A model generated the notes under the pieces. It did no database searches, was not told where the DNA came from, and worked only from the letters and a program-made list of their open reading frames with translations. Source: CAZSAT01 sp964604675 (GTDB lineage Bacteria > Myxococcota_A > UBA796 > CAJQPC01). Taken from it: a stretch of DNA of 14,774 bases. Shown one piece after another: positions 1 to 8,618 of the stretch (its first letter is position 1; every line of letters begins with the position of its first letter). The translations under genes were made by a program, and so were the position numbers. The DNA lies in the NCBI GenBank assembly GCA_964604675.1, contig CAZSAT010000158.1, forward strand, positions 1-14,774, in the 5' to 3' direction.

Positions 1-802
1 AGTGGGTGACCATGTCGGCCAGCTCGATGTCCTCGTAGCTGGTGGGCGGCGTGTCCGACCCCAGTGTCTTGAAGTACCCGGTGACCGCCGAGGTCATGCA
101 CATGCGGGCGTTGGCCTCGATGGTGTTCGAGCCGATGACCCCCTTCATGAAGAGGTTCTCGAGGTACTGGCCTTCGACCGGAAGCTGGCCCGAGCCATAC
201 AGGCCGACCGAGTTGCCGCCCGAGTGCTCGATGATCTCCACGATCTTGTCGACGATGAGGTGCTCGGCCTCCTCCCAGGTGGCTTCACGGAACATGTCGT
301 CGTCGAAGCCACCCTTGGTAGCCGACACATGGCCCCGCGTCGGGTCCGACATGTCCTTTCGGATGAGGGGCCTGGTGAGCCGGTCGACGTAGATCGCCTC
401 GTTGGAGCTCAGGCCCTTGATGCACTGGAGACCCTTGTTGGTCGGGTGCTTGAGGTCGGGGACCATGCCGACGATGCGTCCCTTCTCGGTCTGGATGAGC
501 GTGCCGCAGCCCACCCCGCAGTAGGGGCACTGGGCGAGGATGTTGTTGGGCACCTCGACCTCGGGCGGAGCCGGCGTGTCCCCCGCGGTCACCACCGGGC
601 CGGGCGGGGTGACGGCGGCGCCCTCGTCCTCGATGGTCTTCGGCGTGCAGCCAGCGGCCGCGGCCGCGCCGACCACGCCCATGCCCTTCATCGCCGTCCG
701 GCGGGTGAAGCCCTTGCGGTAGTGACCGGTGGGCTCGGGGTGTTCGGGGGCTTCGGAACGGAGCTCGTCGGCCTTGGCATCCCAGATGGTGTGCTTGGAC
801 AT
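1..802 (-). CDS. Periplasmic molybdopterin nitrate reductase catalytic subunit, NapA/NarB-like (partial)
   Basis: N-terminal 267 residues of a molybdenum bis-MGD oxidoreductase; the 3' end lies beyond the left edge. The start at 802 gives a long N-region, then a twin-arginine signal (FTRRTAMKG near residues 32-40) and an Ala-rich stretch ending in GC, which could also be a lipobox. A [4Fe-4S] site follows: CPYCGVGCG near residue 92, with the fourth Cys in GLQCIKG. Further on, NARMCM carries the Cys expected as Mo ligand in NapA and NarB/NasA enzymes, and the flanking TSAVTGYFKTLGSD resembles that group. Known family role: two-electron reduction of nitrate to nitrite. The Tat signal and the cytochrome c gene 17 bp upstream argue for a periplasmic, quinol- or cytochrome-fed enzyme rather than cytoplasmic assimilation. 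No NapB-type gene is visible. Another Mo oxidoreductase of the same superfamily cannot be excluded, because most of the protein is missing. Confidence 0.78.
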   Translation of the reverse strand, partial: MSKHTIWDAKADELRSEAPEHPEPTGHYRKGFTRRTAMKGMGVVGAAAAAGCTPKTIEDEGAAVTPPGPVVTAGDTPAPPEVEVPNNILAQCPYCGVGCGTLIQTEKGRIVGMVPDLKHPTNKGLQCIKGLSSNEAIYVDRLTRPLIRKDMSDPTRGHVSATKGGFDDDMFREATWEEAEHLIVDKIVEIIEHSGGNSVGLYGSGQLPVEGQYLENLFMKGVIGSNTIEANARMCMTSAVTGYFKTLGSDTPPTSYEDIELADMVTH

Positions 803-819
803 GGTTCGGACCTCTCGGG

Positions 820-1473
820 TTACCAGGCGTTGGCGCGCAGGTAGCGGATGACGGCGTCGATCTGCTCGTCGGTCAGATCGGCCACGGAGATGGGGCTGTT
901 GGTGGAGAAGGACTTCATCTGCGTGTTGTCCTTGCCGTTCTTGATGACGGCCCGGAGGAAGCCGTTCGAGGCCACGTCCAGGAAGTCCTTGCGGCCGATG
1001 CCGGTGCCGGACCCTGCCTCGGAGTAGCCGGCACCCGATCGACCGTGGCAGCGGGAGCAGATGTCGTTCCAGACGCTCTCGCCCATCTCCACCGTGCCGG
1101 CGAGGGGGGACTCGTCGAGCTCGATGCTGTCGGTGGTCTGCCACGACCGGATGTAGGCCACCAGGCCGTCCACCTGCTCCGCCGGCAGGCTCGCGCCGAA
1201 GGCCATCATGTTGGTGCCGGCGCGGCCCTTCATCAAGGTGTCGTGGAAGAAGCTGTCGGGGGCGGCCGCGAGGTAGTTGGCGCTGTTGAGGCGCGGGCCG
1301 ACGCCCACGACCCCCTCGCCATTCATGCCGTGGCAGCCGCCGCACATCGCGAACGCGGCCTGGCCGGCGGCGATCTGCTCGGCAGACCCGGCGGACTGAT
1401 CGTCGCGAAGGTCTGCGGCGAAGGCGAGCGGCGCCAGCGCGCCGAGCAGGAAGGAGGATGTCATCCAACGCAT
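820..1473 (-). CDS. Secreted di-haem cytochrome c
   Basis: 217 aa. A Sec signal peptide (about residues 1-19, ending AFA) is followed by two cytochrome c class I domains. The first haem site is CGGCH at 44-48 with a likely Met ligand at 89/90. The second is CSRCH at 139-143 with a likely Met at 187 (TQMKSF). It probably works in the periplasm as an electron carrier. Its place directly upstream of the nitrate reductase gene, 17 bp apart on the same strand, suggests it delivers electrons to that enzyme in place of NapB; this is inference. GGAG five bases before ATG 1473 supports the start. The domains resemble the c4/c553 duplicated family, but the sequence alone does not fix the partner. Confidence 0.88.
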   Translation of the reverse strand: MRWMTSSFLLGALAPLAFAADLRDDQSAGSAEQIAAGQAAFAMCGGCHGMNGEGVVGVGPRLNSANYLAAAPDSFFHDTLMKGRAGTNMMAFGASLPAEQVDGLVAYIRSWQTTDSIELDESPLAGTVEMGESVWNDICSRCHGRSGAGYSEAGSGTGIGRKDFLDVASNGFLRAVIKNGKDNTQMKSFSTNSPISVADLTDEQIDAVIRYLRANAW

Positions 1474-1555
1474 CGGGACTCCATGGGTGTCAAGAGTTGG
1501 GCGCGACCAGGGGCCGTAGGATCTGCCACAGTCGCGTGGGTGATTCGGCCCATCG

Positions 1556-1699
1556 TCAGTTGCCGATCTGGCCGGTGCGGGGAGCCGTGGGAGCGTCGAG
1601 CTTCAGCAGGGGAACGAGCGCCAGCAGCACCAAGGCGAGGCCAATCCCCACAGCGATCGAGAGCTCGGGGGTGGTGACGGTCTCGAGGATGAAGTGCAT
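1556..1699 (-). CDS. 47-aa single-pass membrane protein, function unknown
   Basis: Short gene, read by hand. It begins MHFILETVTTPELS, has one hydrophobic helix at about residues 14-33 (AVGIGLALVLLALVPLL), and ends with a polar tail RTGQIGN. AGGAG lies six bases before ATG 1699, and the codons are G/C-rich in third position. It is the first gene after the left-facing sigma-54 promoter at 1726-1742 and lies 82 bp before the di-haem cytochrome c gene, so it is probably the leader cistron of the cytochrome/nitrate reductase operon. I do not recognise a family. Small membrane subunits such as NapE occur in nap operons, but there is no sequence basis here for that name. It could anchor or assemble the complex (inference). 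Confidence 0.6.
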   Translation of the reverse strand: MHFILETVTTPELSIAVGIGLALVLLALVPLLKLDAPTAPRTGQIGN

Positions 1700-1725
1700 G
1701 ACGAGCTCCTGTTTCGTGGCTCCTT

Positions 1726-1742
1726 TGCAAGCGCTGTGCCGT
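1726..1742 (-). promoter_or_regulatory. Sigma-54 promoter (left-facing) for membrane protein / cytochrome c / nitrate reductase operon
   Basis: On the minus strand the site reads ACGGCACAGCGCTTGCA. It has GGCAC and TTGCA in the exact -24/-12 spacing of the sigma-54 consensus YTGGCACGRNNNTTGCW, with mismatches only outside the GG and GC cores. The predicted transcript start is near 1716, followed by AGGAG at 1706-1710 and ATG at 1699, a sensible short leader. It lies back-to-back with the perfect rightward site at 1755-1771. Confidence 0.65.
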
Positions 1743-1754
1743 GTTGCCGCGCGG

Positions 1755-1771
1755 CTGGCACGGGCTTTGCT
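1755..1771 (+). promoter_or_regulatory. Sigma-54 promoter (right-facing), perfect consensus, for the CBS-domain gene
   Basis: CTGGCACGGGCTTTGCT matches every specified position of the sigma-54 consensus YTGGCACGRNNNTTGCW. GG is at 1757-1758 and GC at 1769-1770, giving a predicted start near 1782. GGAG (1791-1794) and ATG 1801 follow at normal distances. Confidence 0.88.
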
Positions 1772-1800
1772 GTGTCAAGCGGTCGAGAACGGAGAGCCGA

Positions 1801-2313
1801 ATGTCCTGGAACGACCTGATCGACCGCGCCCGCCCCCTGGGTCGCCCCGCCCCCGACCGACCCGTCGGCTGGCAGGCTGTGGGCCTGACGGTGGAGGGAC
1901 TGATGACCCGGGACCCGCTGACCATCGGTCCAGCGGCCCTGCTCACCGACGCCCTGGACCTGATGGATCGCAACAGCATCCACGAGCTGCCCGTGGCCCG
2001 CGCCGACGGCACCCTCGTGGGCATCATCAGCGAGCGGGACCTGCGCGCCCGCCTCGGCCCCGATCTGCACGAAGACGGGGTGGAGTCGCTTCCTGACGAG
2101 GTCCTGGAGAGCCTGGTCGAAGACCACATGACCCCGGACCCCTTCGTCGTGCATGCGGCGGCCGGCGCCGGGGCCGCGACGCGCCTGCTCCTCGAACACC
2201 GAATCGGCTCGCTGCCCGTGGTGGGTGACGCTGGCGAGCTGGTGGGCATCCTCAGCATCACCGACGTGCTCGCAGAGGCTGCGGTGATGTTCGACCGGGC
2301 CGAGCGACCCTGA
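1801..2313 (+). CDS. CBS-domain pair protein
   Basis: 170 aa, soluble. After about 28 residues come two CBS domains (Bateman module). CBS1 runs at about 29-88 with LMTRDPLTIGP and HELPVARADGTLVGIISERDL. CBS2 runs at about 107-165 with HMTPDPFVVHA, IGSLPVVGDAGELVGILSITDVL. Such modules bind adenine nucleotides (AMP, ATP, NADH, SAM), and stand-alone pairs often sense energy state. No catalytic domain is attached. GGAG six bases upstream fixes the start. A perfect sigma-54 promoter precedes it, so it probably belongs to the same low-oxygen regulon as the cbb3 genes. It may signal energy status under oxygen limitation (inference). Confidence 0.9.
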   Translation: MSWNDLIDRARPLGRPAPDRPVGWQAVGLTVEGLMTRDPLTIGPAALLTDALDLMDRNSIHELPVARADGTLVGIISERDLRARLGPDLHEDGVESLPDEVLESLVEDHMTPDPFVVHAAAGAGAATRLLLEHRIGSLPVVGDAGELVGILSITDVLAEAAVMFDRAERP

Positions 2314-2322
2314 GCTCGCCCG

Positions 2323-2655
2323 ATGGTGATGTTGGCGCTTCGAGACCTGACGCGACCCGAGCAGGGGATCGAGCTCGCCCGCGAGCTCGCGCTCCAGGGC
2401 TCCCGTGAGGTGCTCCTGGTCGGGCTCACGCGACAGCTCGGCTTGCTGGAGACGCTGGCCACACTGCACCGGCTGGCGGCACCGCTCCGAGCGGCCGGGC
2501 TCAAGGTGATCCTGCGCAGCGAGGGTCGGGAGATGGATGCAGCCATCGCCAGCGCGATCACCGGGCGACCGCTCACCTGGCTGGTGGACTCCGATGGCCA
2601 CGAGGCTCGCGTGCAGGCCGCCCCCCCAAGAGCGAGCGACGCGCCGGGCGTGTGA
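2323..2655 (+). CDS. Unrecognised 110-aa protein downstream of the CBS gene
   Basis: Starts nine bases after the CBS stop, so it is probably co-transcribed and translationally coupled; no strong ribosome-binding site is visible, and ATG 2329 is an alternative start. Third positions are G/C-rich, as in genuine genes here. The protein is soluble and alternates helix and strand (ELARELALQGSREVLLVG; LHRLAAPLRAAGLKVILR; ASAITGRPLTWLVDSDG), which suggests a small alpha/beta fold. I recognise no family or catalytic motif. The shared sigma-54 promoter suggests a low-oxygen role. Confidence 0.6.
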   Translation: MVMLALRDLTRPEQGIELARELALQGSREVLLVGLTRQLGLLETLATLHRLAAPLRAAGLKVILRSEGREMDAAIASAITGRPLTWLVDSDGHEARVQAAPPRASDAPGV

Positions 2656-2768
2656 AATCACCCAGCTCGGGTGTGTCCCATGGCCCCGATGGCAGCCGCG
2701 GTCGCACGAGAGCCCTCGTTCCAGGGCCCTCCCGCACACTGGCATGATCCTCGAGAAGGCCGAGGTCG

Positions 2769-3120
2769 ATGGCCCTGCTTTTCCTCGACCCGCTGGGCGC
2801 CTGCGGATCGCCCGACGGGACCGACTCCGAGCAACGCTTCGCCACTCCGGTCTCGGCCGAACGCCAGCAGGCGGTGGTGGTGCCTCCGCCCACGCTCGAC
2901 ACCCTGGTGCGACGGTCCGACGAGGTGTTCGTGACCCGGATGCAGGTGCCAGCGCGCGCCGCGTGGGCGACGTCATCGAAGATGCCGCGAGCGTGCTGCT
3001 CGTGACCCCGCAGCAGTTCCGGGTCAAGGAGTGGCTGGCCACCCACCGAGCGCGCCGGGCCACGGTCGTTGGAGCGGGGTGTCGCTGCCCGGTGTCTCAC
3101 GAGCTGGCGGGCGTTGGGAC
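2769..3120 (+). pseudogene. Probable frameshifted gene remnant, function unknown
   Basis: The 478 bp between 2655 and 3134 hold no intact convincing gene. One frame from ATG 2769 (MALLFLDPLGACGSPDG...) has coding-like G/C-rich third positions up to about 2951 (VRRSDEVFVTRMQVP). The coding signal then continues in the -1 frame from about 2952 (RRVGDVIEDAASVLLVTP, then FRVKEWLATHRARRATVVGAG). A one-base deletion in the CG-rich run 2949-2963 would explain this, either as a true mutation or a sequencing error. As read, the first frame stops at 3003-3005. The second frame has no stop before the convergent gene, so the 3' end is uncertain. No family recognised. Confidence 0.35.
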
Positions 3121-3133
3121 TCGAAGCCCCTGG

Positions 3134-3583
3134 CTACGCGCCGGCCGGTCGATCCATGGGCAGGTGAGGGATGCCGTCCTCGAGGTACCCAGGACCCGTG
3201 ACCGCGTAGCCCAGGGAGCCGTAGAAGCCCTCCAGGTGGGCCTGGGCCGAGAGATGGATCACGGCCGGTCCGAAGGTCTGCACCAGGCGCGCCTGGCCCT
3301 CGCGCATCAAGGGCCGCCCCAGCCCCGTGCCGCGCGCGCTCGGCGAGGTCACCACGCGTCCGATGACCGCCTCGTCGCGCGTGACGCCGGGGCCGAAGGC
3401 GCGGAGGTAGCCGACGAGCCCCTCGTCGCGGTAACCGAGCAGGTGCCAGGCCTGTTGATCGAGGCCATCGGCGTCCTGGTACACGCAGTCCTGCTCGACC
3501 ACGAACACCACCTGGCGCAGCTGCATCAGGTCGTAGAGCTCGTGGGGCGTGAGGCCTTCGAAGGGCTTCCAGATCCAGCGCAT
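3134..3583 (-). CDS. GNAT family N-acetyltransferase, ElaA-like
   Basis: 149 aa, close to E. coli ElaA (about 153 aa). ElaA-type features are the N-terminal block LYDLMQLRQVVFVVEQDCVY (about residues 16-35), then LLGYRDEGLVGYLRAFGPG, the core IGRVVTSPSARGTGLGRPLM carrying the acetyl-CoA pyrophosphate loop (R-G-T-G-L-G), and LEGFYGSLGYAVTGPGYLEDGIPH near the C-terminus. Family role: acetyl transfer from acetyl-CoA to an amine; the substrate of ElaA-like proteins is not established. ATG 3583 is chosen over a TTG at 3598 because homologues begin near the WxWKPF segment. It converges on the remnant to its left and diverges from the globin kinase; no link to respiration is visible. Confidence 0.9.
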   Translation of the reverse strand: MRWIWKPFEGLTPHELYDLMQLRQVVFVVEQDCVYQDADGLDQQAWHLLGYRDEGLVGYLRAFGPGVTRDEAVIGRVVTSPSARGTGLGRPLMREGQARLVQTFGPAVIHLSAQAHLEGFYGSLGYAVTGPGYLEDGIPHLPMDRPAGA

Positions 3584-5077
3584 GGAGCGGCCTAACAAGG
3601 CTTGCCACCACCTTCCGCCTCCGGTAGCAGTGGACCATGACCAACTGGCGCGAGATGAAGCTGTACATCGGCTTCGACGATGCCCTCGACGGCGCGCTGC
3701 TGGGGGCCCTGGCGCCTCACGTCGAGGCCCGCATGCCCGAGATCATGGAGGCCTTCTACGAACGCATCCTGGCCAACGAAGGCACTCGGAGCGTGCTGCG
3801 GACCGAGGCCGAGACGGAGCGCCTCAAGCTCACCCAGGCCCAGTGGCTGCGCGAGCTCCTGGCCGGCCCGTGGGACGACGACTACTTCGCGCGGCGCCGC
3901 CGCGTGGGCGAGGTCCACGTGCGCGTCGGGCTGGCCGAGCGGTACATGTTCATGTCGATGAACGTGATGCGCCGGTTGGTGTGCCAGGTGGCACGCGAGA
4001 GCCTGGAGCTGGCCGAGCCCACCTGCGACGCCGTGGTGCGCATCACCGACCTGGACCTCGCGGCCATGACGAGCGCCTACCTGGTCGCCCAGCAGGACCG
4101 GCGGCTCGCCGATCTTCGCGACCTCCTGATCGAGAACCTCCCGGTCACGGTGCTGCTCCTGGACGCCGAGGGCGTGGTGGTCTCGGCCACCCGTGCCGAC
4201 ACGCGGCTGTTCGGAGCGCGGGAGGCCACCGGACTGTCGTACCGGGACTACCTGCCGCAGGAGCTGATCGAGGCCGCCGACCTGCCCACGGCCCTGGGCC
4301 GCGCCGTCGGTGAAGGCAGCACGGTCACGCTGTCCCAGGTCGATCTCGGCACCGGCTCGGAGGCGCGGCACTTCCGGTTCACGCTCGTGCCGCTCGACCA
4401 CGGCAGCGTGCGCCTGCTGCTCCACCTCGAAGAGCTCACCGAGGCCGTGCGTCCGCGCATCGAGCTGGAGCGGGTCGAGAGCCTGGCGCGCATCGGCGCC
4501 CTCGCCGCCAACGTCGCCCACGAGATCCGCAACCCGCTCGCGGCGATCTCCACCACGCTGCAGGTCATCGGCGCGTCCTTGCCCAGCGACGACCGACGGG
4601 GCCCCGTGCTCGCCAAGGTGCAGCAGCAGGTCGTACGCCTCGATCGCCTCGTCACCGATCTGCTGGGCTTCGCTCGCCCGCCGGTGCTCCGGTTGGTGAC
4701 CGCAGATTGCCGGGGGATTGCTCGGGAAGCCCTGGCCGAGAGCGGCGTCCAGGCGACCCTGGCCGGTCCCCCGGAAGGGGGCATGTTGCGCACCGATCCG
4801 CACCTGGTGAAGCAGGTGCTGGTCAACCTCCTCCAGAACGCCCGCGACGCCTCAGGACCCCACGGAACCGTCGAGCTGCACACCGCGCCGGGGGTGTTCG
4901 ATGTGTCGGACGATGGCCCCGGAGTCGATCCCGAGGTCGTGCAGCGCCTCTTCGAGCCCTTCGTCACCACCAAGGCCAAGGGCACCGGTCTCGGCCTCGC
5001 CATCTCCAGGAAGCTGGCGGAGTCCCTCGGCGGCGAGCTGCAGGTGGTGCCTACCCGCACCGGGGCGACCTTTCGGC

Positions 5078-6442
<1,365 letters not shown>

Positions 6443-6469
6443 GGGGGACTCGGGTGGTGAGGTGCGACG

Positions 6470-7147
6470 TTAGCGTCCTGGTCGGTCCAGCACCGCCTCG
6501 AGTCCGGCGCGATCGTGCAGCACGATGCCTTCCCGGGTGGTGTGCACGAGATCCGACCAGGCAGTGATGCGGCGCGTGACGGTGGCGTCGCCGCAGCCGA
6601 TGAGCCGTCCGAGCTCGCTGCGGGTGAGGTGCAGGGGCACGAAGGTCCCTCGTGCATCGGCGAGGCCGAGCTCATCGGCGAGGTGGAGCAGGGCCGACGC
6701 GACGCGCCGGGCCGCTTGACCCCCTTCGCGGATGCGGCGCCAGGTGGCCTGGCTGCGCATGGCCCACAGCTGCGCGCGTGCAAGGGCCAACGCCGCATCC
6801 TTGTTCCTGCGGAGCAGACCCTGCAGATCGTCGGCGTCGAGCCGCATGGCCTTGCCGGCGGACCCCGCGACCACCGTGTGGATCCGGCGTGAGTGGGGCT
6901 CGGCGGCCGAGAACCCCACCATCCCGCCGCGGGTGACCAGCTCGATGAGGGGCGCCTCACGGAGGTCGCGTCCGAGCGCGACGAGCAGATGGCCCGTGCA
7001 CACCGCGACCAGCTCGTGGGCCAGGTCGCCCTCGCGCCACAACACGTCGCCGGGCTCGAAGCGGAACGCGGTGCCATGGGTCATCAGCACCGAGGTCTCG
7101 TCGAAGGTGTGGCACGGGTGCGGGCAGGGGCAGCTCGAGCTCGTCAT
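6470..7147 (-). CDS. Crp/Fnr-family transcriptional regulator with N-terminal Cys cluster
   Basis: 225 aa. A Cys-rich N-terminus (CPCPHPC; C6, C8, C12) is followed by a cyclic-nucleotide-binding-type beta-roll (about 24-115: FRFEPGDVLWREGDLAHELVAV...), a dimer helix and a winged helix-turn-helix (about 172-200, LTRSELGRLIGCGDATVTRRI). Fnr has C-x2-C-x5-C plus a distant Cys; here the spacing is C-x-C-x3-C, with other Cys only at 50 and 185. A [4Fe-4S] O2 sensor is therefore plausible but not shown. AAGGAG seven bases before ATG 7147 supports the start, and ATG overlaps the ccoH stop (ATGA). As part of the cco operon it may respond to O2 or redox state. No convincing Fnr box (TTGAT-N4-ATCAA) was found in the window's promoter regions, so its targets may be elsewhere. 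Confidence 0.88.
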   Translation of the reverse strand: MTSSSCPCPHPCHTFDETSVLMTHGTAFRFEPGDVLWREGDLAHELVAVCTGHLLVALGRDLREAPLIELVTRGGMVGFSAAEPHSRRIHTVVAGSAGKAMRLDADDLQGLLRRNKDAALALARAQLWAMRSQATWRRIREGGQAARRVASALLHLADELGLADARGTFVPLHLTRSELGRLIGCGDATVTRRITAWSDLVHTTREGIVLHDRAGLEAVLDRPGR

Positions 7148-7290
7148 GGTGCAGCTCCTTGTCGGTCGCGTTCCAGCTCGTAGGCGGGGTCGATGGCGGG
7201 CGGGTCGTCGAGCGCGAGCCACAGCATCGCGCCATTGACGGCGAGCACCAGGCCGAAGCCGAGGAGCAGCCCCGCAGTCCAGCGTGTCAC
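7144..7290 (-). CDS. ccoH: Truncated CcoH/FixH-like cbb3 assembly protein
   Basis: 48 aa, read by hand. GTG 7290 overlaps the ccoG stop (GTGA) and its TGA overlaps the next ATG (ATGA), so it is coupled on both sides. One membrane helix (about 5-28: TAGLLLGFGLVLAVNGAM) runs into LWLALDDPPAIDPAYELERDRQ. This matches the N-terminal part of FixH/CcoH, where the helix with VNGxM and LAL is followed by a YERG/YNR-like segment. The usual 100 or so residue periplasmic domain is absent. Position after ccoG is the classic ccoGH order. CcoH is known to stabilise the CcoNOQP complex, and the membrane anchor may be enough for that here (inference). Confidence 0.75.
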   Translation of the reverse strand: MTRWTAGLLLGFGLVLAVNGAMLWLALDDPPAIDPAYELERDRQGAAP

Positions 7291-8618
7291 CTCGCCTCCG
7301 AGTCCAGCCGTGGGCCCTCGCTCTTGAAGGTGCCGGCGACCTCGACGAGCTCGTCACCGGCACGAACGAGCACCACGAGGGGCATCGTGCGCGCCGTGAC
7401 GTCGGCGGGCGCCACCCGCACCACGAGCGGCACGGTGGTGGCTTCGTCCTGGCCCAGGGTGATGGGCGGCACCACCAGCTCGGCGTCGACACCAGCGAGC
7501 TCCACCGAGATCACGTCGCTCTCCGCGGCGACGGTCTGCGTGAGGTGGAGCAGGTAGGTGTTCCGTGTCCAGCCGTCCGCATCGATGCTGTAGAGCGAGC
7601 CCGGCAGGCGCTGGAGGTCGGCCTGCAGCGTGGTCCGCCTGGCGAGGGCACCGATGAAGAGCGCCATCAGCAGTGTGAGGATCGCCACGTAGGCGATGGT
7701 GCGGGGACGAGCGGGGCGCGCCTGGCGCCCTTCCTCGGCGGCCTGCGTGGTGTAGCGGACCAGACCCGGCTGCCCGAAGCGGGACATGACGTTGTCGCAG
7801 GCATCGACGCAGCGGGCGCAGGTGATGCACTCGAGCTGGAAGCCCTGCCGAATGTCGACACCCTGGGGACAGACCGACACACACAGCTTGCAGTCGATGC
7901 AGGCGCCCTCGGCCTTGCCCGGCTTGCCACGCGGCTCGCCCCGAGGGAGGTCGTAGCTCACGACCAGGGAGTGGTCGTCGGTGAGCGCACCCTGGAAGCG
8001 GGCGTAGGGGCAGAGGTAGTTGCAGGCCTGCTCCCGGAACCAGGCGAAGTCGGCGTAGAGCAAGCCGGCCATCACCACCGCGAAGCCGTAGGCGCCACGG
8101 GGCGACCCGCCGGTCCAGAAAGCACGCGCGCCGGCGAACCAGCTGGTGAAGGTCCCTGCGACGAGCCAGGCCGCGCCGGCGAACAGGCCCCACTTGAGGA
8201 CCTTCCGGCCGATCTTGCCCGGCGACCAGCGGGATCGCTCGAGCTGGATCCGCTTGCCGCGGGAGCCTTCCACCCAACGCTCGAGGGGACGGATCCACTC
8301 CTCGAGGAAGAAGGTCTGGGGGCACGTGTAGCCACACCAGAGCCGACCGAAGAGGCTGGTGAACAGGAACAGACCGAAGGCCCCCATCAGGGCGAGGAGC
8401 ACCAGGAAGAAGGTGTCGCGCGGTGTGAAGACGGCGCCGAACGCGTAGAGCTTTCGCGCCACGAGATCGGCCTGCACGAGGGGGTGGTCCCCCAGCTGGA
8501 TCCAGGGCACCAGGAAGAAGATGGCCTGGAGCAGCACGGCAGAGCGGCGGTGGATGCGCTGGAAACGCCCACGCGTGTCCGCCACCTGCACCTTCGCGCG
8601 CTGCATCACGAAGCCCAT
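7287..8618 (-). CDS. ccoG: CcoG, cbb3 oxidase accessory polyferredoxin
   Basis: 443 aa membrane Fe-S protein of the FixG/RdxA family. The membrane-anchored part includes helices at about 28-42 and 70-90, the conserved WCGYTCPQTFF (94-104) and CNYLCPYARFQG (199-210). Two ferredoxin-like [4Fe-4S] motifs follow: CIDCKLCVSVCP (240-251) and CITCARCVDACD (264-275). After a further helix (about 312-330) comes an Ig-like C-terminal domain. CcoG is reported to act in cbb3 biogenesis by reducing Cu(II) to Cu(I). The ATG shares one base with the ccoP stop (TGATG), and a GTGA overlap leads into ccoH. Length and order are typical. Confidence 0.96.
   Translation of the reverse strand: MGFVMQRAKVQVADTRGRFQRIHRRSAVLLQAIFFLVPWIQLGDHPLVQADLVARKLYAFGAVFTPRDTFFLVLLALMGAFGLFLFTSLFGRLWCGYTCPQTFFLEEWIRPLERWVEGSRGKRIQLERSRWSPGKIGRKVLKWGLFAGAAWLVAGTFTSWFAGARAFWTGGSPRGAYGFAVVMAGLLYADFAWFREQACNYLCPYARFQGALTDDHSLVVSYDLPRGEPRGKPGKAEGACIDCKLCVSVCPQGVDIRQGFQLECITCARCVDACDNVMSRFGQPGLVRYTTQAAEEGRQARPARPRTIAYVAILTLLMALFIGALARRTTLQADLQRLPGSLYSIDADGWTRNTYLLHLTQTVAAESDVISVELAGVDAELVVPPITLGQDEATTVPLVVRVAPADVTARTMPLVVLVRAGDELVEVAGTFKSEGPRLDSEAR

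Noticed and set aside
2..844. Long plus-strand frame opposite the nitrate reductase gene
   Set aside because: Antisense shadow; the minus strand carries the Tat signal and Fe-S motif.
1766..1780. Possible Fnr box or TTGACA -35 box in the 1720-1800 spacer
   Set aside because: The half-sites do not align at the TTGAT-N4-ATCAA spacing, and no -10 box follows the minus-strand TTGACA. The sigma-54 reading explains the same bases far better.
2659..2673. CACCC-agctc-GGGTG hairpin after the 110-aa gene as terminator
   Set aside because: Only a 5-bp stem, no T-run; expected often by chance at this GC content.
2739..2755. Sigma-54-like site before the frameshifted remnant
   Set aside because: The -24 half is close (CTGGCATGA), but the -12 half reads TCGA instead of TTGC and loses the essential GC, so I did not list it as a promoter.
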